Assembly: GCF_016097415.1 (NCBI RefSeq)
Contig: NZ_JAEHGE010000001.1
Location: 3,087,157-3,151,156 of the forward strand
Direction of reading: 5' to 3'
Length of the DNA stretch: 64,000 nucleotides
Origin: a sulfur-oxidizing endosymbiont of Gigantopelta aegis
GTDB taxonomy: Bacteria > Pseudomonadota > Gammaproteobacteria > GRL18
Part shown: piece by piece, positions 1 to 9,565 of the stretch
Numbering within the stretch: the stretch's first letter is position 1
Layout of the letters: every line of letters starts with the position of its first letter
The notes under the pieces: model-generated
Databases searched by the model: none
Seen by the model: the letters and a program-made list of their open reading frames with translations, nothing else
Told to the model about the DNA's origin: nothing
Position numbers and translations under genes: made by a program

Positions 1-375
1 CTGATCACGCCCAGTGAATAAGGCAAATTTCTTCGGATCCGTCGCACGGATTTCCCTCAGGCGCTCTTCCATAATTTCGAAAGCTTCATCCCAGGAGATT
101 TCTTCAAAATCATTATCACCCCGTTCTGCACCCTTTCTTCGGCGCAGTGGCTTAGTTAAACGGGCTGGCGAGTATTGCTTCATGATCCCTGAAGATCCTT
201 TGGCGCAAATAACACCCTTATTCAAAGGATGATCAGGATTACCCTGAATATATCTCACTTCACCATTTTTGACGGTGACTCGAATACCACAACGACAAGC
301 ACACATATAACAGGTAGTGTTCTTGACCTCGATGTGATCCTTGACTTCAGCTTCTACATTATTCTCTGAGTGCAT
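1..375 (-). CDS. Molybdopterin oxidoreductase catalytic subunit, N-terminal part (SoeA-like)
   Basis: Only the first 125 codons lie in the window; the gene runs off the left edge. Translating the reverse strand from the ATG at 375 gives a CYMCACRCG motif about 22 residues in and GVICAKG about 27 residues later. This is the CxxCxxxC...C [4Fe-4S] signature of the DMSO-reductase/formate-dehydrogenase superfamily. There is no twin-arginine signal before it, so the enzyme is probably cytoplasmic. The stretch after the cluster (KQYSPARLTKPLRR, SWDEAF) resembles the large subunit of the cytoplasmic sulfite dehydrogenase SoeABC. That identification is from memory of the family, and formate dehydrogenase or another reductase is not excluded. 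A GAGG about 12 nt upstream of the ATG could be its ribosome-binding site. Confidence 0.75.
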   Translation of the reverse strand, partial: MHSENNVEAEVKDHIEVKNTTCYMCACRCGIRVTVKNGEVRYIQGNPDHPLNKGVICAKGSSGIMKQYSPARLTKPLRRRKGAERGDNDFEEISWDEAFEIMEERLREIRATDPKKFALFTGRDQ

Positions 376-766
376 TCAGATAAAACCTCATAAAGCGCTA
401 TTTAAAAAGCCATAACTCTTTATTTGAGTCCGACTTACTCTGTCCATTAGTTATTATTAATCCAATATCCAGTATTTTATTCTAATATACTAATTTGTTC
501 TAGTATTGACATAAGTCAATGCAGCAACTATCACCAAAAAGTCTATTTCAGTCATTTCTAATACCTTTATCTATTACTTTTGGGTAGTAGGTCTAATCGA
601 TATTAAATCAATACATAAGCAATACTAGACCATTTTGCTCAAATATCGAGCAATACGCTTAAAACACTTTCAATATCTCTTCATTGCAACAAAAATTATT
701 CTGTTTTGTTAAAATCCTCATCTACCCCGATAAGAATCCATCATCAACCAACACTAGGACAAGACA
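376..766. other. AT-rich divergent intergenic region
   Basis: This gap separates the leftward oxidoreductase from rightward tcdA. I see no convincing gene or RNA. It is AT-rich and must hold promoters for both directions, but I could not assign clear -35/-10 pairs. Confidence 0.5.
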
Positions 767-1576
767 GTGCTATCACAGAACTACACAGAACGCTTTGGCG
801 GTATACAAAGACTTTATGGCACAAAAAAAGCACAACTCATACCGACTTTGAAAATTTGTGTGGTTGGTATCGGTGGTGTTGGCTCATGGGTAGTTGAAGG
901 CCTGGCACGTACGGGTGTAGGACATATCACACTTATTGACCATGATGATATTGCTCTGTCTAATATTAATCGGCAGATACACACCCTTGACAGTAGCATC
1001 GAACAATCAAAGGTGCTTACCATGCAGGCACGGGTGATGGAAATTAATCCTGAATGCCAATGTCATGCAATTGATGATTTACTCACTGAAAATAATCTGG
1101 CGAAGTATTTTTCTAAAGTGGCCAGTGAGAAATTTGACTATGTGATCGATGCCATTGATAGCGTAAAGCACAAAAGCGTGCTGATTTATTATTGCAAGCG
1201 TAATAAAATTCCCATTATTACTACCGGGGGTGCTGGTGGATTGAGTAATCCTACCGCTGTAGAAATTTGTGATTTAAGCAAAACCTATAATGACCCACTG
1301 GCCGCTACAGTACGCTCGCAATTACGTCAGCAATATAATTTTACCCGCAACCCACAAAGTCGCTTTGGGGTCGAATGCGTATTTTCCACCGAACAGCAAT
1401 TGTATCCACAGGCTGATGGCAGTATCGGTCAAGAAAAATCAGTCACCAAAGGTGTTAGCCTGGATTGTAATTTTGGCTATGGTTCATCCAGTTGTGTTAC
1501 CTCTGTCTTTGGCTTTGCTGCCGCTGCGCGCGCAATCGAAAAAGCATTGGCCAGACGGCAAAGAAAGAGTGCTTAG
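767..1576 (+). CDS. tcdA: tRNA threonylcarbamoyladenosine dehydratase TcdA (CsdL)
   Basis: A 269-residue member of the ThiF/MoeB/E1-like family. TcdA uses ATP to cyclise t6A at position 37 of ANN-decoding tRNAs to ct6A. The N-terminus has the family opening (RFGGIQRLYG), then the nucleotide-binding glycine motif VVGIGGVGSW, the acidic strand LIDHDD and NRQIH. The middle has the conserved TTGGAGG; the C-terminal GYGSSSCVTSVFG is also typical. Length matches the family. The start is GTG with AGGAC upstream; the ATG at 706 reads a different frame. The gene appears to be monocistronic and ends at the edge of a long palindromic repeat. Confidence 0.93.
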   Translation: MLSQNYTERFGGIQRLYGTKKAQLIPTLKICVVGIGGVGSWVVEGLARTGVGHITLIDHDDIALSNINRQIHTLDSSIEQSKVLTMQARVMEINPECQCHAIDDLLTENNLAKYFSKVASEKFDYVIDAIDSVKHKSVLIYYCKRNKIPIITTGGAGGLSNPTAVEICDLSKTYNDPLAATVRSQLRQQYNFTRNPQSRFGVECVFSTEQQLYPQADGSIGQEKSVTKGVSLDCNFGYGSSSCVTSVFGFAAAARAIEKALARRQRKSA

Positions 1577-1746
1577 TGTCCATCCGTTTTTCTAGAATTA
1601 TTTGATAATTTTGACCGTAGGGTGGGCACGCTTTTTGTGCCCACGCTGAAAGTGTACATAATAAGCGCTTGAGTCAGCGTGGGCAGATAAAGCCATGCCC
1701 ACCCTACGGTTCTTTATATAAAAAAACCTATTGACGGATGGGCACT
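1575..1746. repeat. Nested palindromic element after tcdA
   Basis: Inner arms CCGTAGGGTGGGCA (from 1615) and TGCCCACCCTACGG (ending 1709) are perfect reverse complements, with further nested GTGGGCACGCT/AGCGTGGGC pairing inside. An outer pair, AGTGTCCATCCG (1575) and CGGATGGGCACT (to 1746), pairs with one mismatch. The whole could fold into one long hairpin. It overlaps the tcdA stop codon and may serve as its terminator. It looks like a REP/MITE-type repeat. Confidence 0.75.
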
Positions 1747-1779
1747 ACTTAGCTTAATTATTTAACTTATATCTTTAAC

Positions 1780-3837
1780 TCAGTGCTTTACCACTCCGAT
1801 ATAAAAAGGTTTATCACATGATATAGCTAATGGCTTAGTTACTTTAGACACTAGGGAGTTAATGGGATTAACGACACCTTTCACCAGAAAATTAACTTTT
1901 TTAACGGTGGGATCATTCAAGCTTCCCATGACAGATTCTTGAAAAATGGGACAACCCTTTTTATCAATCGTCGCCACTTCAAAATCAACAAATTCTTTGT
2001 TTGTTAAATCCAATTGGCCTTTCACTGCCAAACGAAATTTTCCCGTTGAGAAAGCCACATCATTCATAGTTGCTATTCCTTTTACCAAGGAAATATTTGT
2101 ATTCAATTGGGTGATCACACTATTACCTTTATTTTCAAAGCTCCCAAGCAAGTTTCTATAGTCCTGTCCCTTGGTCACGATAACACCTGCGGGTCCCATT
2201 AAGGCGATAGCGCCAACGTCCAACAGTCCCACACTTTGAGAATCTTGATAGTTCTCTAATAAGTCATTAATATCAATACCATAAACTTTGATATTATTGC
2301 TCTGAGCTTTCAAATGACCATCATAGACAGACCATTGCTGGGCTTTAAAAGAACCTGCCAGATGACTGTCAAGCTTAACAAAGCCTTCTAGTTTACTTGG
2401 CAGGTTAAACAATTCTGATAACGGTGCTAAGTTCAACTGTTCACTACGCATATTGAATTGCCATTTATCGGGTAAGTTTTTCTGCTTAGTCGATTGCAAT
2501 AACAATTCTCCATCGCCAATAAGTTGAGACTCCAAGGTATGAAATTGAAATTGCTTTAGGCTCACTTTATTGTCCTGCCCAAGCAGAAGCAGTTTGATAT
2601 TATTCAAAGCCTGTGATTGGTGCGTCAAGCTTTGAGCAACAAAATTGATGCGACCCTGTTGAGCAAACTGCCTCAAAAAATTATTGGATAAACTAACAAT
2701 AGGCTCACCTTTTTGCATCACAGGCAGATGATTTAGTTTTAACGATAAGTGCTTAAAAACATACTCTCCTTCCTTGGCTAATTTAAGCTTGAGTTGCTGC
2801 GAATTAAAATTTAAAGCAGATAAAACTAAATTATCCAATTGATATTGCTTGGCCTTAAAAATAGAAACTTCTTCAAAACTTAACTGCGACTGTTGTGTTT
2901 CTAGTTGATATTGTGCTTGAGTGATTTTTAACTGGCTCAAATTAAAATCAAAGCGCCCCACTTTAATCAAATCCGGCTTTGACCAAAGCGGTTCATTAGC
3001 TCCTTTGGGTGTTGAATAAGCCATATCGACCGAAAGATGACCATCTGCCTCTAATAGCAATGGCGGCGATGCATGTTTAACACCTTCTTTAAGCAGTTTA
3101 AAAGCCACTTTATCAGCGACAAACTTACCCTGCTCATCATTAAACTTCAGGAATACATCACTGATTTGATAGTGATTAACAAAGGCCTTTTGAATTTCTA
3201 ATTGCCCCTTATAATTATAAGCCACAAGCACCCGAGGATCATCGATCACTAATTCATGATGGTCAATAATCGGTAATAATGATAAGTCCGCTTTAACATT
3301 GTTTAATTTAATAGAAATGGATTCCAGATCGTCCAGATATTGGAAGCGTTCAATTGACAGTTGAATATTATTGATATTCAGAGAATTAAGTGCAAATAAC
3401 TCACTTGAAGGCGTCGCTTGATCTGCCTGAGTTGACACCTGAACCAAAGAAGTATTTTTTAACAGCGGTAAAAAATTATACTGATCATTTTTATCTCTAA
3501 AGATATTGAGTGTTCTTAGGCGTAATTTGACAGAAGTGATATGGGGTTGCCCCTTGTAGAGCGAATATAAACGCATACCCAGGCGCAGTGATTCGACATC
3601 TGCAATTAACTCTTTATCCAGAAAAAGCTTCACATTCTCGGCATTAAATTTAAAGCCTGAAAAGAGGCTGAGTTTCATATCACCCTGTATTTCAAGCTTT
3701 AGGCCACTTTCTTGTTCTACTAGCTGGACAATTTCATCTTTATATTGATTGACATCGACCAAAGCAATAACAGCCAGCGAGATAATAATAAAAACGACCA
3801 ATAACAGCCCAATAATTTTTGCCAATGACTTTAACAC
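1780..3837 (-). CDS. AsmA family protein
   Basis: A 685-residue protein with one N-terminal membrane anchor (about residues 7-28, hydrophobic IIGLLLVVFIIISLAVIALV), followed by the family start DVNQYKDEIVQLVEQESGLKLEIQGDM. It then has a long region rich in beta-strand patterns and ends with the AsmA C-terminal block containing GVIVTKGQDYRNLLGSF-like and KFRLAVKGQLDL-like segments. AsmA-family proteins are inner-membrane anchored, mostly periplasmic, and are implicated in outer-membrane lipid homeostasis and phospholipid transport. It lies 29 bp downstream of yheS on the same strand and may be co-transcribed. The specific paralogue cannot be decided from this sequence. Confidence 0.88.
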   Translation of the reverse strand: MLKSLAKIIGLLLVVFIIISLAVIALVDVNQYKDEIVQLVEQESGLKLEIQGDMKLSLFSGFKFNAENVKLFLDKELIADVESLRLGMRLYSLYKGQPHITSVKLRLRTLNIFRDKNDQYNFLPLLKNTSLVQVSTQADQATPSSELFALNSLNINNIQLSIERFQYLDDLESISIKLNNVKADLSLLPIIDHHELVIDDPRVLVAYNYKGQLEIQKAFVNHYQISDVFLKFNDEQGKFVADKVAFKLLKEGVKHASPPLLLEADGHLSVDMAYSTPKGANEPLWSKPDLIKVGRFDFNLSQLKITQAQYQLETQQSQLSFEEVSIFKAKQYQLDNLVLSALNFNSQQLKLKLAKEGEYVFKHLSLKLNHLPVMQKGEPIVSLSNNFLRQFAQQGRINFVAQSLTHQSQALNNIKLLLLGQDNKVSLKQFQFHTLESQLIGDGELLLQSTKQKNLPDKWQFNMRSEQLNLAPLSELFNLPSKLEGFVKLDSHLAGSFKAQQWSVYDGHLKAQSNNIKVYGIDINDLLENYQDSQSVGLLDVGAIALMGPAGVIVTKGQDYRNLLGSFENKGNSVITQLNTNISLVKGIATMNDVAFSTGKFRLAVKGQLDLTNKEFVDFEVATIDKKGCPIFQESVMGSLNDPTVKKVNFLVKGVVNPINSLVSKVTKPLAISCDKPFYIGVVKH

Positions 3838-3866
3838 GTATTTCTATCCTTAATTTTATAGCGGTG

Positions 3867-5801
3867 TTAGCTTGAACCTTGTTCTAATTCTTCACTTAAT
3901 TCCATCCATTGTTCTTCCGTTTCATCAAGTGACTGGGTGACTTTAAGCTGTTGTTGCAACAAATCTTTTAGCTTTTCTTTATTGGCGTCTTCATAAATTT
4001 CGGGAGCCGTCAAAAAACTTTCTAATTGCTCTTTTTCATGACTCAATTGATCCATTGATTTTTCCAGCTTTGAGAGTTTATTCCTCAATGGCTGTAATTG
4101 TTTACGTTTCTCTGCGTCCAGTCGCTTTTGTTCTTTTTTGCTGATTAGACTTTTACTTGAGCTATTATTTGAGTGATTAGTGGAATTTTCATCCTGTCCC
4201 AAAGAATTGGAAGCCACTTGACTCTCCAATTTTTTCTGCTCACTGACCCAGTTACGGTAGTCTTCCAAATCACCTTTAAACACATTGACTTTTTTATTAG
4301 CCACTAAATAAAATTCATCAGTCACACTACGTAGCAAGTGTCGATCATGTGAAACAATGACCATTGCCCCTTCAAATTCCTGCAAGGCCAGACTGATTGC
4401 ATGACGCATATCTAAATCAAGATGGTTGGTTGGCTCATCGAGTAATAATAAATTAGGTTTTTGATAAACCAAGGTCGCAAACACCAAACGGGCTTTTTCA
4501 CCACCGGAAAAAGGCGCTATTTTAGACTCGACTTTATCACCACTAAAACCAAAACCACCTAAGTGATTGCGCAAGGATTGTTCCGTTGCTCTCTTGTCCA
4601 GCCGTTGAAAGTGTTCCATGGGCGTATCATCAGGATGCAGTTGTTCCAGTTGATGTTGGGCAAAATAGCCTATACGCAATTCACTGGAGCGCTCTACTCG
4701 ACCCGATTGAACCTCTAATTCACCAGCCAGTAGTTTAATCAGCGTTGATTTACCCGCACCATTATGACCCAGCAAGCCAATTCTTGAACCGGGCTGAAAA
4801 TTAATGTGTACATGATCCAAAATAGTAGTTTCACCATAGCCGATTTTGATATCATCTAAGGATACCAGAGGATTGGGGACTTTGTCCGGGGCATGAAATT
4901 CAAAATGAAAGGGTGAATCCACATGCGCCTGAGCAATCAGTTCCATTTTTTCCAATGTTTTGACTCGAGACTGCGCTTGTTTGGCCTTAGTCGCCTTGGC
5001 CTTAAAACGATTAATAAAACTCTGAATATGTTTTATTTCTTCTTGCTGACGCTCAAACATCACCTGTTGTTGTGCTAGCTGCTCTGCTCTAACCCGTTCA
5101 AACTGAGAATAATTACCGCTATAAATGGTCATTTTTTGATGTTCAATATGGGCGATATGAGTCATCACACTATCAAGGAAGTCTCTATCATGTGAGATGA
5201 GTAATAGAGTACCTGGGTATTTTTTTAGCCATTCTTCCAGCCATAGTACGGCATCAAGATCCAAGTGATTGGTAGGCTCATCTAAGAGTAACAAATCCGA
5301 ACGACACATCAATGCTTGCGCAAGATTCAAGCGCATACGCCATCCACCGGAAAAGCTATTGACAGAATTGTTTACCTGTTCCTGCTTAAAGCCTAGCCCC
5401 GATAAGAGTTGTGATGCCCGACTATTGGCCGTATAACCATCCACTTCTTCTAATTGTGCATAGAGTTTACCCAAGAGTTCGCCATGACCACTTTCGTTTG
5501 CAGTCTCTATCGCCTGTTCGATACGGCGTAGTTCACTATCACCATCAATGACATATTCAATGGCCGATTTTTCTGATGAGGGGGATTCCTGAGCAACATG
5601 GGCAATGACCCAACTTTGGGGTATAAAAAAATCCCCTTCGTCAGCGTGAATTTGCGCATTTATCAGCTCAAAAAGACTGGATTTACCACAGCCATTACTA
5701 CCGGTAACACCTACTTTTTGCCCCGGATGGATGGTAATGTTGACATCCTGGAGCAATAACTGCACACCACGACGTAGAAAAAGGTTGCTTAGCTTGAGCA
5801 T
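3867..5801 (-). CDS. yheS: ABC-F family ATPase YheS
   Basis: A 644-residue soluble protein with two ABC domains and no transmembrane domain. Walker A motifs are GSNGCGKSS (about residue 35) and GHNGAGKST (about 345). ABC signatures are SFSGGWRMRL and PFSGGEKARL; both Walker B regions read LLLLDEPTNHLDLD. The linker contains FINRFKAKATKAKQAQSR, matching the P-site tRNA-interaction motif region of ABC-F proteins. The C-terminal tail is a charged coiled coil (about 560-640). Residue-by-residue it follows E. coli YheS rather than Uup or EttA. ABC-F proteins act on the ribosome in translation. An IS3 element starts 15 bp upstream of the ATG, so the native promoter has probably been displaced. Confidence 0.93.
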   Translation of the reverse strand: MLKLSNLFLRRGVQLLLQDVNITIHPGQKVGVTGSNGCGKSSLFELINAQIHADEGDFFIPQSWVIAHVAQESPSSEKSAIEYVIDGDSELRRIEQAIETANESGHGELLGKLYAQLEEVDGYTANSRASQLLSGLGFKQEQVNNSVNSFSGGWRMRLNLAQALMCRSDLLLLDEPTNHLDLDAVLWLEEWLKKYPGTLLLISHDRDFLDSVMTHIAHIEHQKMTIYSGNYSQFERVRAEQLAQQQVMFERQQEEIKHIQSFINRFKAKATKAKQAQSRVKTLEKMELIAQAHVDSPFHFEFHAPDKVPNPLVSLDDIKIGYGETTILDHVHINFQPGSRIGLLGHNGAGKSTLIKLLAGELEVQSGRVERSSELRIGYFAQHQLEQLHPDDTPMEHFQRLDKRATEQSLRNHLGGFGFSGDKVESKIAPFSGGEKARLVFATLVYQKPNLLLLDEPTNHLDLDMRHAISLALQEFEGAMVIVSHDRHLLRSVTDEFYLVANKKVNVFKGDLEDYRNWVSEQKKLESQVASNSLGQDENSTNHSNNSSSKSLISKKEQKRLDAEKRKQLQPLRNKLSKLEKSMDQLSHEKEQLESFLTAPEIYEDANKEKLKDLLQQQLKVTQSLDETEEQWMELSEELEQGSS

Positions 5802-5815
5802 AATTATAAATGATC

Positions 5816-7015
5816 TGATGTGTATTTTGTATTTCCTATCATTTTAGTTTCTCATGTTAACTTTAAACAGATGAAGAGAAAGGGCTTTGCCCTCTGGAAC
5901 GATAGAGCCGTTCCATTCACCCAAGGTATTTTCACAACGGTAATGATCCTGTTACAATATCTTCACGGCACAGGCTGAGGAGCCGATGGCCGTCAACGGT
6001 AATGGGCGGCATTTATGTCGCCTTTTACCCCTCTTCAATCAATCGATTTAAGCTATTTCCTGCTGTATTTCATAATCGACTGGTGACAAATAATCATTAG
6101 CCGAATGAAGTCGCTCCCGATTATAAAATACCTCAATATATTCAAATATTGCCTGCTTTGCTTCTACTCTGGTTTTGAATCGACAATGGTGCGTCAATTC
6201 AGTTTTCAAACTATGAAAGAAGCTCTCTGATACAGCATTGTCCCAGCAATTTCCTTTGCGGCTCATAGACTGAATTATGTTATGATCCGACAATATTTTT
6301 CTATGACTATCAGAGGCATATTGGCTACCTCGGTCAGTATGCCAAAGCAATCCATCCATTGGTTTACGCTTCCATATGGCCATCAGTAAAGCATCATTGA
6401 CTAGCTTGGCTTTCATTCGCTCATCCATCGACCAGCCAACAATTTGCCTAGAGAATAAGTCAATGACAACCGCTAAATATAACCAGCCTTCCTTGGTGGC
6501 AATATAGGTAATATCACCCACATAGTAGCGATCAGGTTGAGAGACAGTAAACTCTCTTTCCAGTAAATTTGGAGATATACGCTTATTATGCTTGGAATTA
6601 GTCGTCGCTTTAAAGCGTCTCTTCGTTTTACAAAACAAACCGGCTTTTTTCATTAATCGACCAATTCTCCGGCGGCTTATATGAACGCCTTTTTCAGCCA
6701 GTTTTCTTTTTAAGACGACGGGTTCCATAAGTCTTGCGACTGTCTTCAAACAGTTTTTTAGCTGCTCAGTAAGCGCTTCATTTTCTTTCTCTCTCTATCC
6801 GTTTTAGGAGAGCTAACCCAATCATAATAGCAACTACGGAAACATCCATAAAACGGCACAGAATCGTTACCGGGTAATCTTTAGCCTGATCAGTTATCCA
6901 TGCGTACTTCACAAAGTTTCCCTTGCAAAGTACGCTGTGGCCTTTTTAATAAATCACGCTCCTGAATCACTTTTGCCAATTCTTTTTTCAGACGTTTTAC
7001 TTCATCGCCACATTA
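5816..7015 (-). mobile_element. IS3-family element copy A, internally deleted
   Basis: Reverse-oriented copy of the window's dominant IS (ends TAATGTGGCTATACTTAACC and TGATGTGTCAACACTTTTCC). Its left end keeps only TGATGTGT before jumping to internal sequence, losing about 60 bp. Its right end jumps from the middle of orfA straight to the terminal GCCACATTA. Most of orfB is present, but orfA is mostly lost, so the copy is probably immobile. It lies 15 bp upstream of yheS. The flanking trinucleotides (ATC and ACC) do not match, so no target duplication is visible. Confidence 0.88.
6048..6749 (-). pseudogene. IS3-family transposase OrfB (copy A)
   Basis: The 233 residues carry the rve integrase core: [21 protein letters not shown] holds the first Asp, HTDRGSQY the second, and [14 protein letters not shown] the catalytic Glu, as in DDE transposases. 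The ORF starts inside orfB; the upstream 60-70 codons ([14 protein letters not shown]...) are split off by one-base changes. The region corresponding to residues 1-8 ([12 protein letters not shown]) is out of frame relative to the family sequence [11 protein letters not shown]. Confidence 0.85.
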
Positions 7016-7279
7016 ACCTTTAAAAAGAAGTATTTTAGCAATTTATTATGTTAAGGAACAGTCTTTAATAACCTCCCCTATCACAGAGAGTCATACTAGA
7101 AGGTTTAATAAAATGACCTTTAAGTCTGCGTATTTAGCAAAAGAGCTAACGTCCGTTAGCAAACACTTTATTTTACGAGTGATTTAAATCAATCTGAATA
7201 ACAAAATAAGTAAGTAAAATGACTCACATCAGCTATAATTGTAGGCTCATAATAATTAGAAATAAAACAGGATTATGTA
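7016..7279. other. Intergenic region upstream of the rhodanese gene
   Basis: No gene seen. A short perfect hairpin GCTAACG-tcc-GTTAGC (about 7147-7162) could be the remnant terminator of a gene lost on the left. The AT-rich stretch just before 7280 should contain the promoter of the rhodanese gene. Confidence 0.4.
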
Positions 7280-8074
7280 ATGCCTAAACTTGTATGTGGT
7301 GTCGTCATTTTATTCACGCTATTAATGAGCAGTAGTGCCTTTGCACGCTGTGAAAAAGACATTGATTTACCGTTAAGAGATGTTTATCTCACTGTAGATT
7401 GTATTAATGCTTCTGAATTAGCACTAAGAATCGAACAAGGTGATGCGATTATTGTTGATGCCCGAACCAATGCAGAATTTGAAGTTTTAAAAATTCAAGG
7501 CGCTATTAATATTGATATTGATAAGAAACAAGATTTTATTGTCAAATTAAAAAATCTATCGGAATCTGATAATAGAGATATTATCTTCTACTGTAATGGC
7601 CAACTATGCAACCTGTCTTATCGAGCTGGCACATTAGCTAAAGAAATTGGGGTTCCAAACACTTATGTTTATGATGGCGGTATCTTCAATTTTTCTACAG
7701 TACAGCCTAATAAAACCTTACTTTTCAATAAAAAGATCAGTGCAAGCAATCAACCTCTCACCAATGAAAAGTTAAAAGCGCACATGATCCCCCTCAGTGA
7801 GTTTGAAAAAAAGATATCAAATAATGTTGAAAACGAAGAAGATTTCAGAATTCTGGATATTCGTGATAAATCTAGCCACCATGGTATGTCTGCCTTTGTA
7901 GGGGTTAGAAATGAAAAATACATTCCCTTAGAAAAAACCAAAAAATTAAGAAAATTTCTAAGTAAAGTGGCTGACAAAAGCGTCCCCCTCTACGTCTATG
8001 ACTGGGGTGGCACAAAATTGAAGTGGGCTCAATATTTCATTGAACAACAAGGCATTGAAGAGTACTATTTTTAG
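7280..8074 (+). CDS. Exported protein with two rhodanese-like domains
   Basis: A 264-residue protein with a cleavable signal peptide (about residues 1-22, ending SSAFA-RC). Domain 1 (about 45-145) has the rhodanese active-site loop YCNGQLCNLSYRAG with a candidate catalytic Cys and the preceding DAR...EF motif, so sulfurtransferase activity is possible. Domain 2 (about 165-264) keeps the fold signatures (LDIRDKSSHHG, VYDWGGTKLKWA), but Asp sits where the catalytic Cys would be, so it is probably inactive. A periplasmic location would fit sulfur or thiol handling. It stands alone between an IS copy and convergent amiC. Confidence 0.8.
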   Translation: MPKLVCGVVILFTLLMSSSAFARCEKDIDLPLRDVYLTVDCINASELALRIEQGDAIIVDARTNAEFEVLKIQGAINIDIDKKQDFIVKLKNLSESDNRDIIFYCNGQLCNLSYRAGTLAKEIGVPNTYVYDGGIFNFSTVQPNKTLLFNKKISASNQPLTNEKLKAHMIPLSEFEKKISNNVENEEDFRILDIRDKSSHHGMSAFVGVRNEKYIPLEKTKKLRKFLSKVADKSVPLYVYDWGGTKLKWAQYFIEQQGIEEYYF

Positions 8075-8158
8075 ATAAAGGTGCTTTCAATAAATACAAC
8101 CATGAACTTAAAAAGGAAGGACTGCCTCCTTTAATTATGTAACCGTTCTATACCCGTA

Positions 8159-9529
8159 TCAGGAACGTGGGATGCTCAAAATTTTACCCAGATATAAGGT
8201 GTTACTTTTCATCTTATTGGCGCGTTTAATCGCTGAGACGCTCACCTGATAGTGTTTTGATATGCCAGACAAAGTATCACCACGCACCACTTTATGTTGC
8301 TTAATAGTGCGTAATGCCGATTTCAAAACATCTCGATTAAGCTGCTTAATCACCGACTCTTTGGCATAGATCGTACCGGGAATAGGATATTGTCTAAAAT
8401 AACCATCAACCCCACTTAAAATGGCATTTGCTAATTTCTTTTGATAGATGGAGCTACGCAATAGCCCCTCTTCTTTAGGATTAGAAATAAAGCCTGTCTC
8501 TACTAATAACGAAGGAATATCCGGCGATTTTAGAACGGCAAAGCCTGCCCGTTCTACCTTGCTTTTATGGGTATCACCAATGCGTGTTAGGCGTGACAGC
8601 ACTCTGGAAGCAGCACTATTGCTGGCTTCAATGGTCGCTGTTTGAGAAAGATCCAATAACATTTTCGCCAGCATATCATCCTTATCATCCAGACTCACAC
8701 CACCGACTAAATCTGCCTCATTTTCTTTTTTCGCCAACCATTTTGCCGCCTCACTGGTCGCGCCCCTAGAAGACAGAATAAACACCGATGCCCCCCGTGC
8801 TTTGGGGTTTTTAAACGCATCGGCATGGATTGAAATGAAAATATCAGCATTCAGTTTGCGGGCTTTCTTGGTTCGACCACGTAAGCTGATATAGTAATCG
8901 CCAGTGCGGATCATCACCGCTCTCATGCCACTTTTTTTATTCACCATCTTTTGCAGTTTGTGTGCAATAGCAAGTACAACATCTTTTTCCCGTGTGCCCC
9001 GTGGGCCTCTAGCCCCCGGATCTTCGCCACCATGCCCAGCATCAATCGCAACAATGAGATCACGTTTTTTTGAAGAATTAACACTTTTGATGATTTTGGC
9101 GGTTTTGGAACGGGAATGAGTATTCACCTTTTCCAGATCAATCACCAGGCGATAGCCGTATTTTTTATTAGGTTTGAGCAAAAAGCTTTTGGGATGAACC
9201 TTGTGTTTCAGATCCAGAACAAGGCGTACTTTACCATTCTTTTTATTCGCACTACGAATACCAGAAATAACACCTTTTTTATAATTTAGATTGCTAATGG
9301 ACGTTATGAGTCTGGCCTGATTCACATCAATAACCACTCGCTCAGGACTAGAAAGGCGGGTAAGACGATGACCAACAGCAGAAGACAAGTCAATAACCAA
9401 ACGGGTCGAATCAGGTGATGCCCACATGCGCACACCTTTGATTTTTGCCACCGACGCCAATGCTACCTCGCTAAGCAATAACATGGCTATCAATACACTA
9501 GAAAAAAGGAGCAAAAAACGTTGTGTCAT
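8159..9529 (-). CDS. amiC: N-acetylmuramoyl-L-alanine amidase with AMIN and LysM domains
   Basis: A 456-residue periplasmic cell-wall hydrolase of the AmiB/AmiC type. It has a signal peptide (residues 1-25), an AMIN domain (about 28-135) that targets the divisome, and an Amidase_3 zinc domain (about 155-380). The zinc ligands and active site are visible in AIDAGHGGEDPGA, the SIHAD strand and LLVETGFISN. A C-terminal LysM (about 408-452, HKVVRGDTLSGISKHY) binds peptidoglycan. Amidase_3 enzymes split daughter cells by removing stem peptides. The gene follows tsaE on the same strand, the common gammaproteobacterial tsaE-amiB/C(-mutL) arrangement. The choice between amiB and amiC naming is arbitrary here. 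Confidence 0.9.
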   Translation of the reverse strand: MTQRFLLLFSSVLIAMLLLSEVALASVAKIKGVRMWASPDSTRLVIDLSSAVGHRLTRLSSPERVVIDVNQARLITSISNLNYKKGVISGIRSANKKNGKVRLVLDLKHKVHPKSFLLKPNKKYGYRLVIDLEKVNTHSRSKTAKIIKSVNSSKKRDLIVAIDAGHGGEDPGARGPRGTREKDVVLAIAHKLQKMVNKKSGMRAVMIRTGDYYISLRGRTKKARKLNADIFISIHADAFKNPKARGASVFILSSRGATSEAAKWLAKKENEADLVGGVSLDDKDDMLAKMLLDLSQTATIEASNSAASRVLSRLTRIGDTHKSKVERAGFAVLKSPDIPSLLVETGFISNPKEEGLLRSSIYQKKLANAILSGVDGYFRQYPIPGTIYAKESVIKQLNRDVLKSALRTIKQHKVVRGDTLSGISKHYQVSVSAIKRANKMKSNTLYLGKILSIPRS

Positions 9530-9565
9530 AAGGGCATGATTCTCTTCATCAAGACATCATCAAAA

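Noticed and set aside
706..897. ORF starting at 706 ahead of tcdA
   Set aside because: It reads a different frame and overlaps the start of tcdA, which has clear family motifs.
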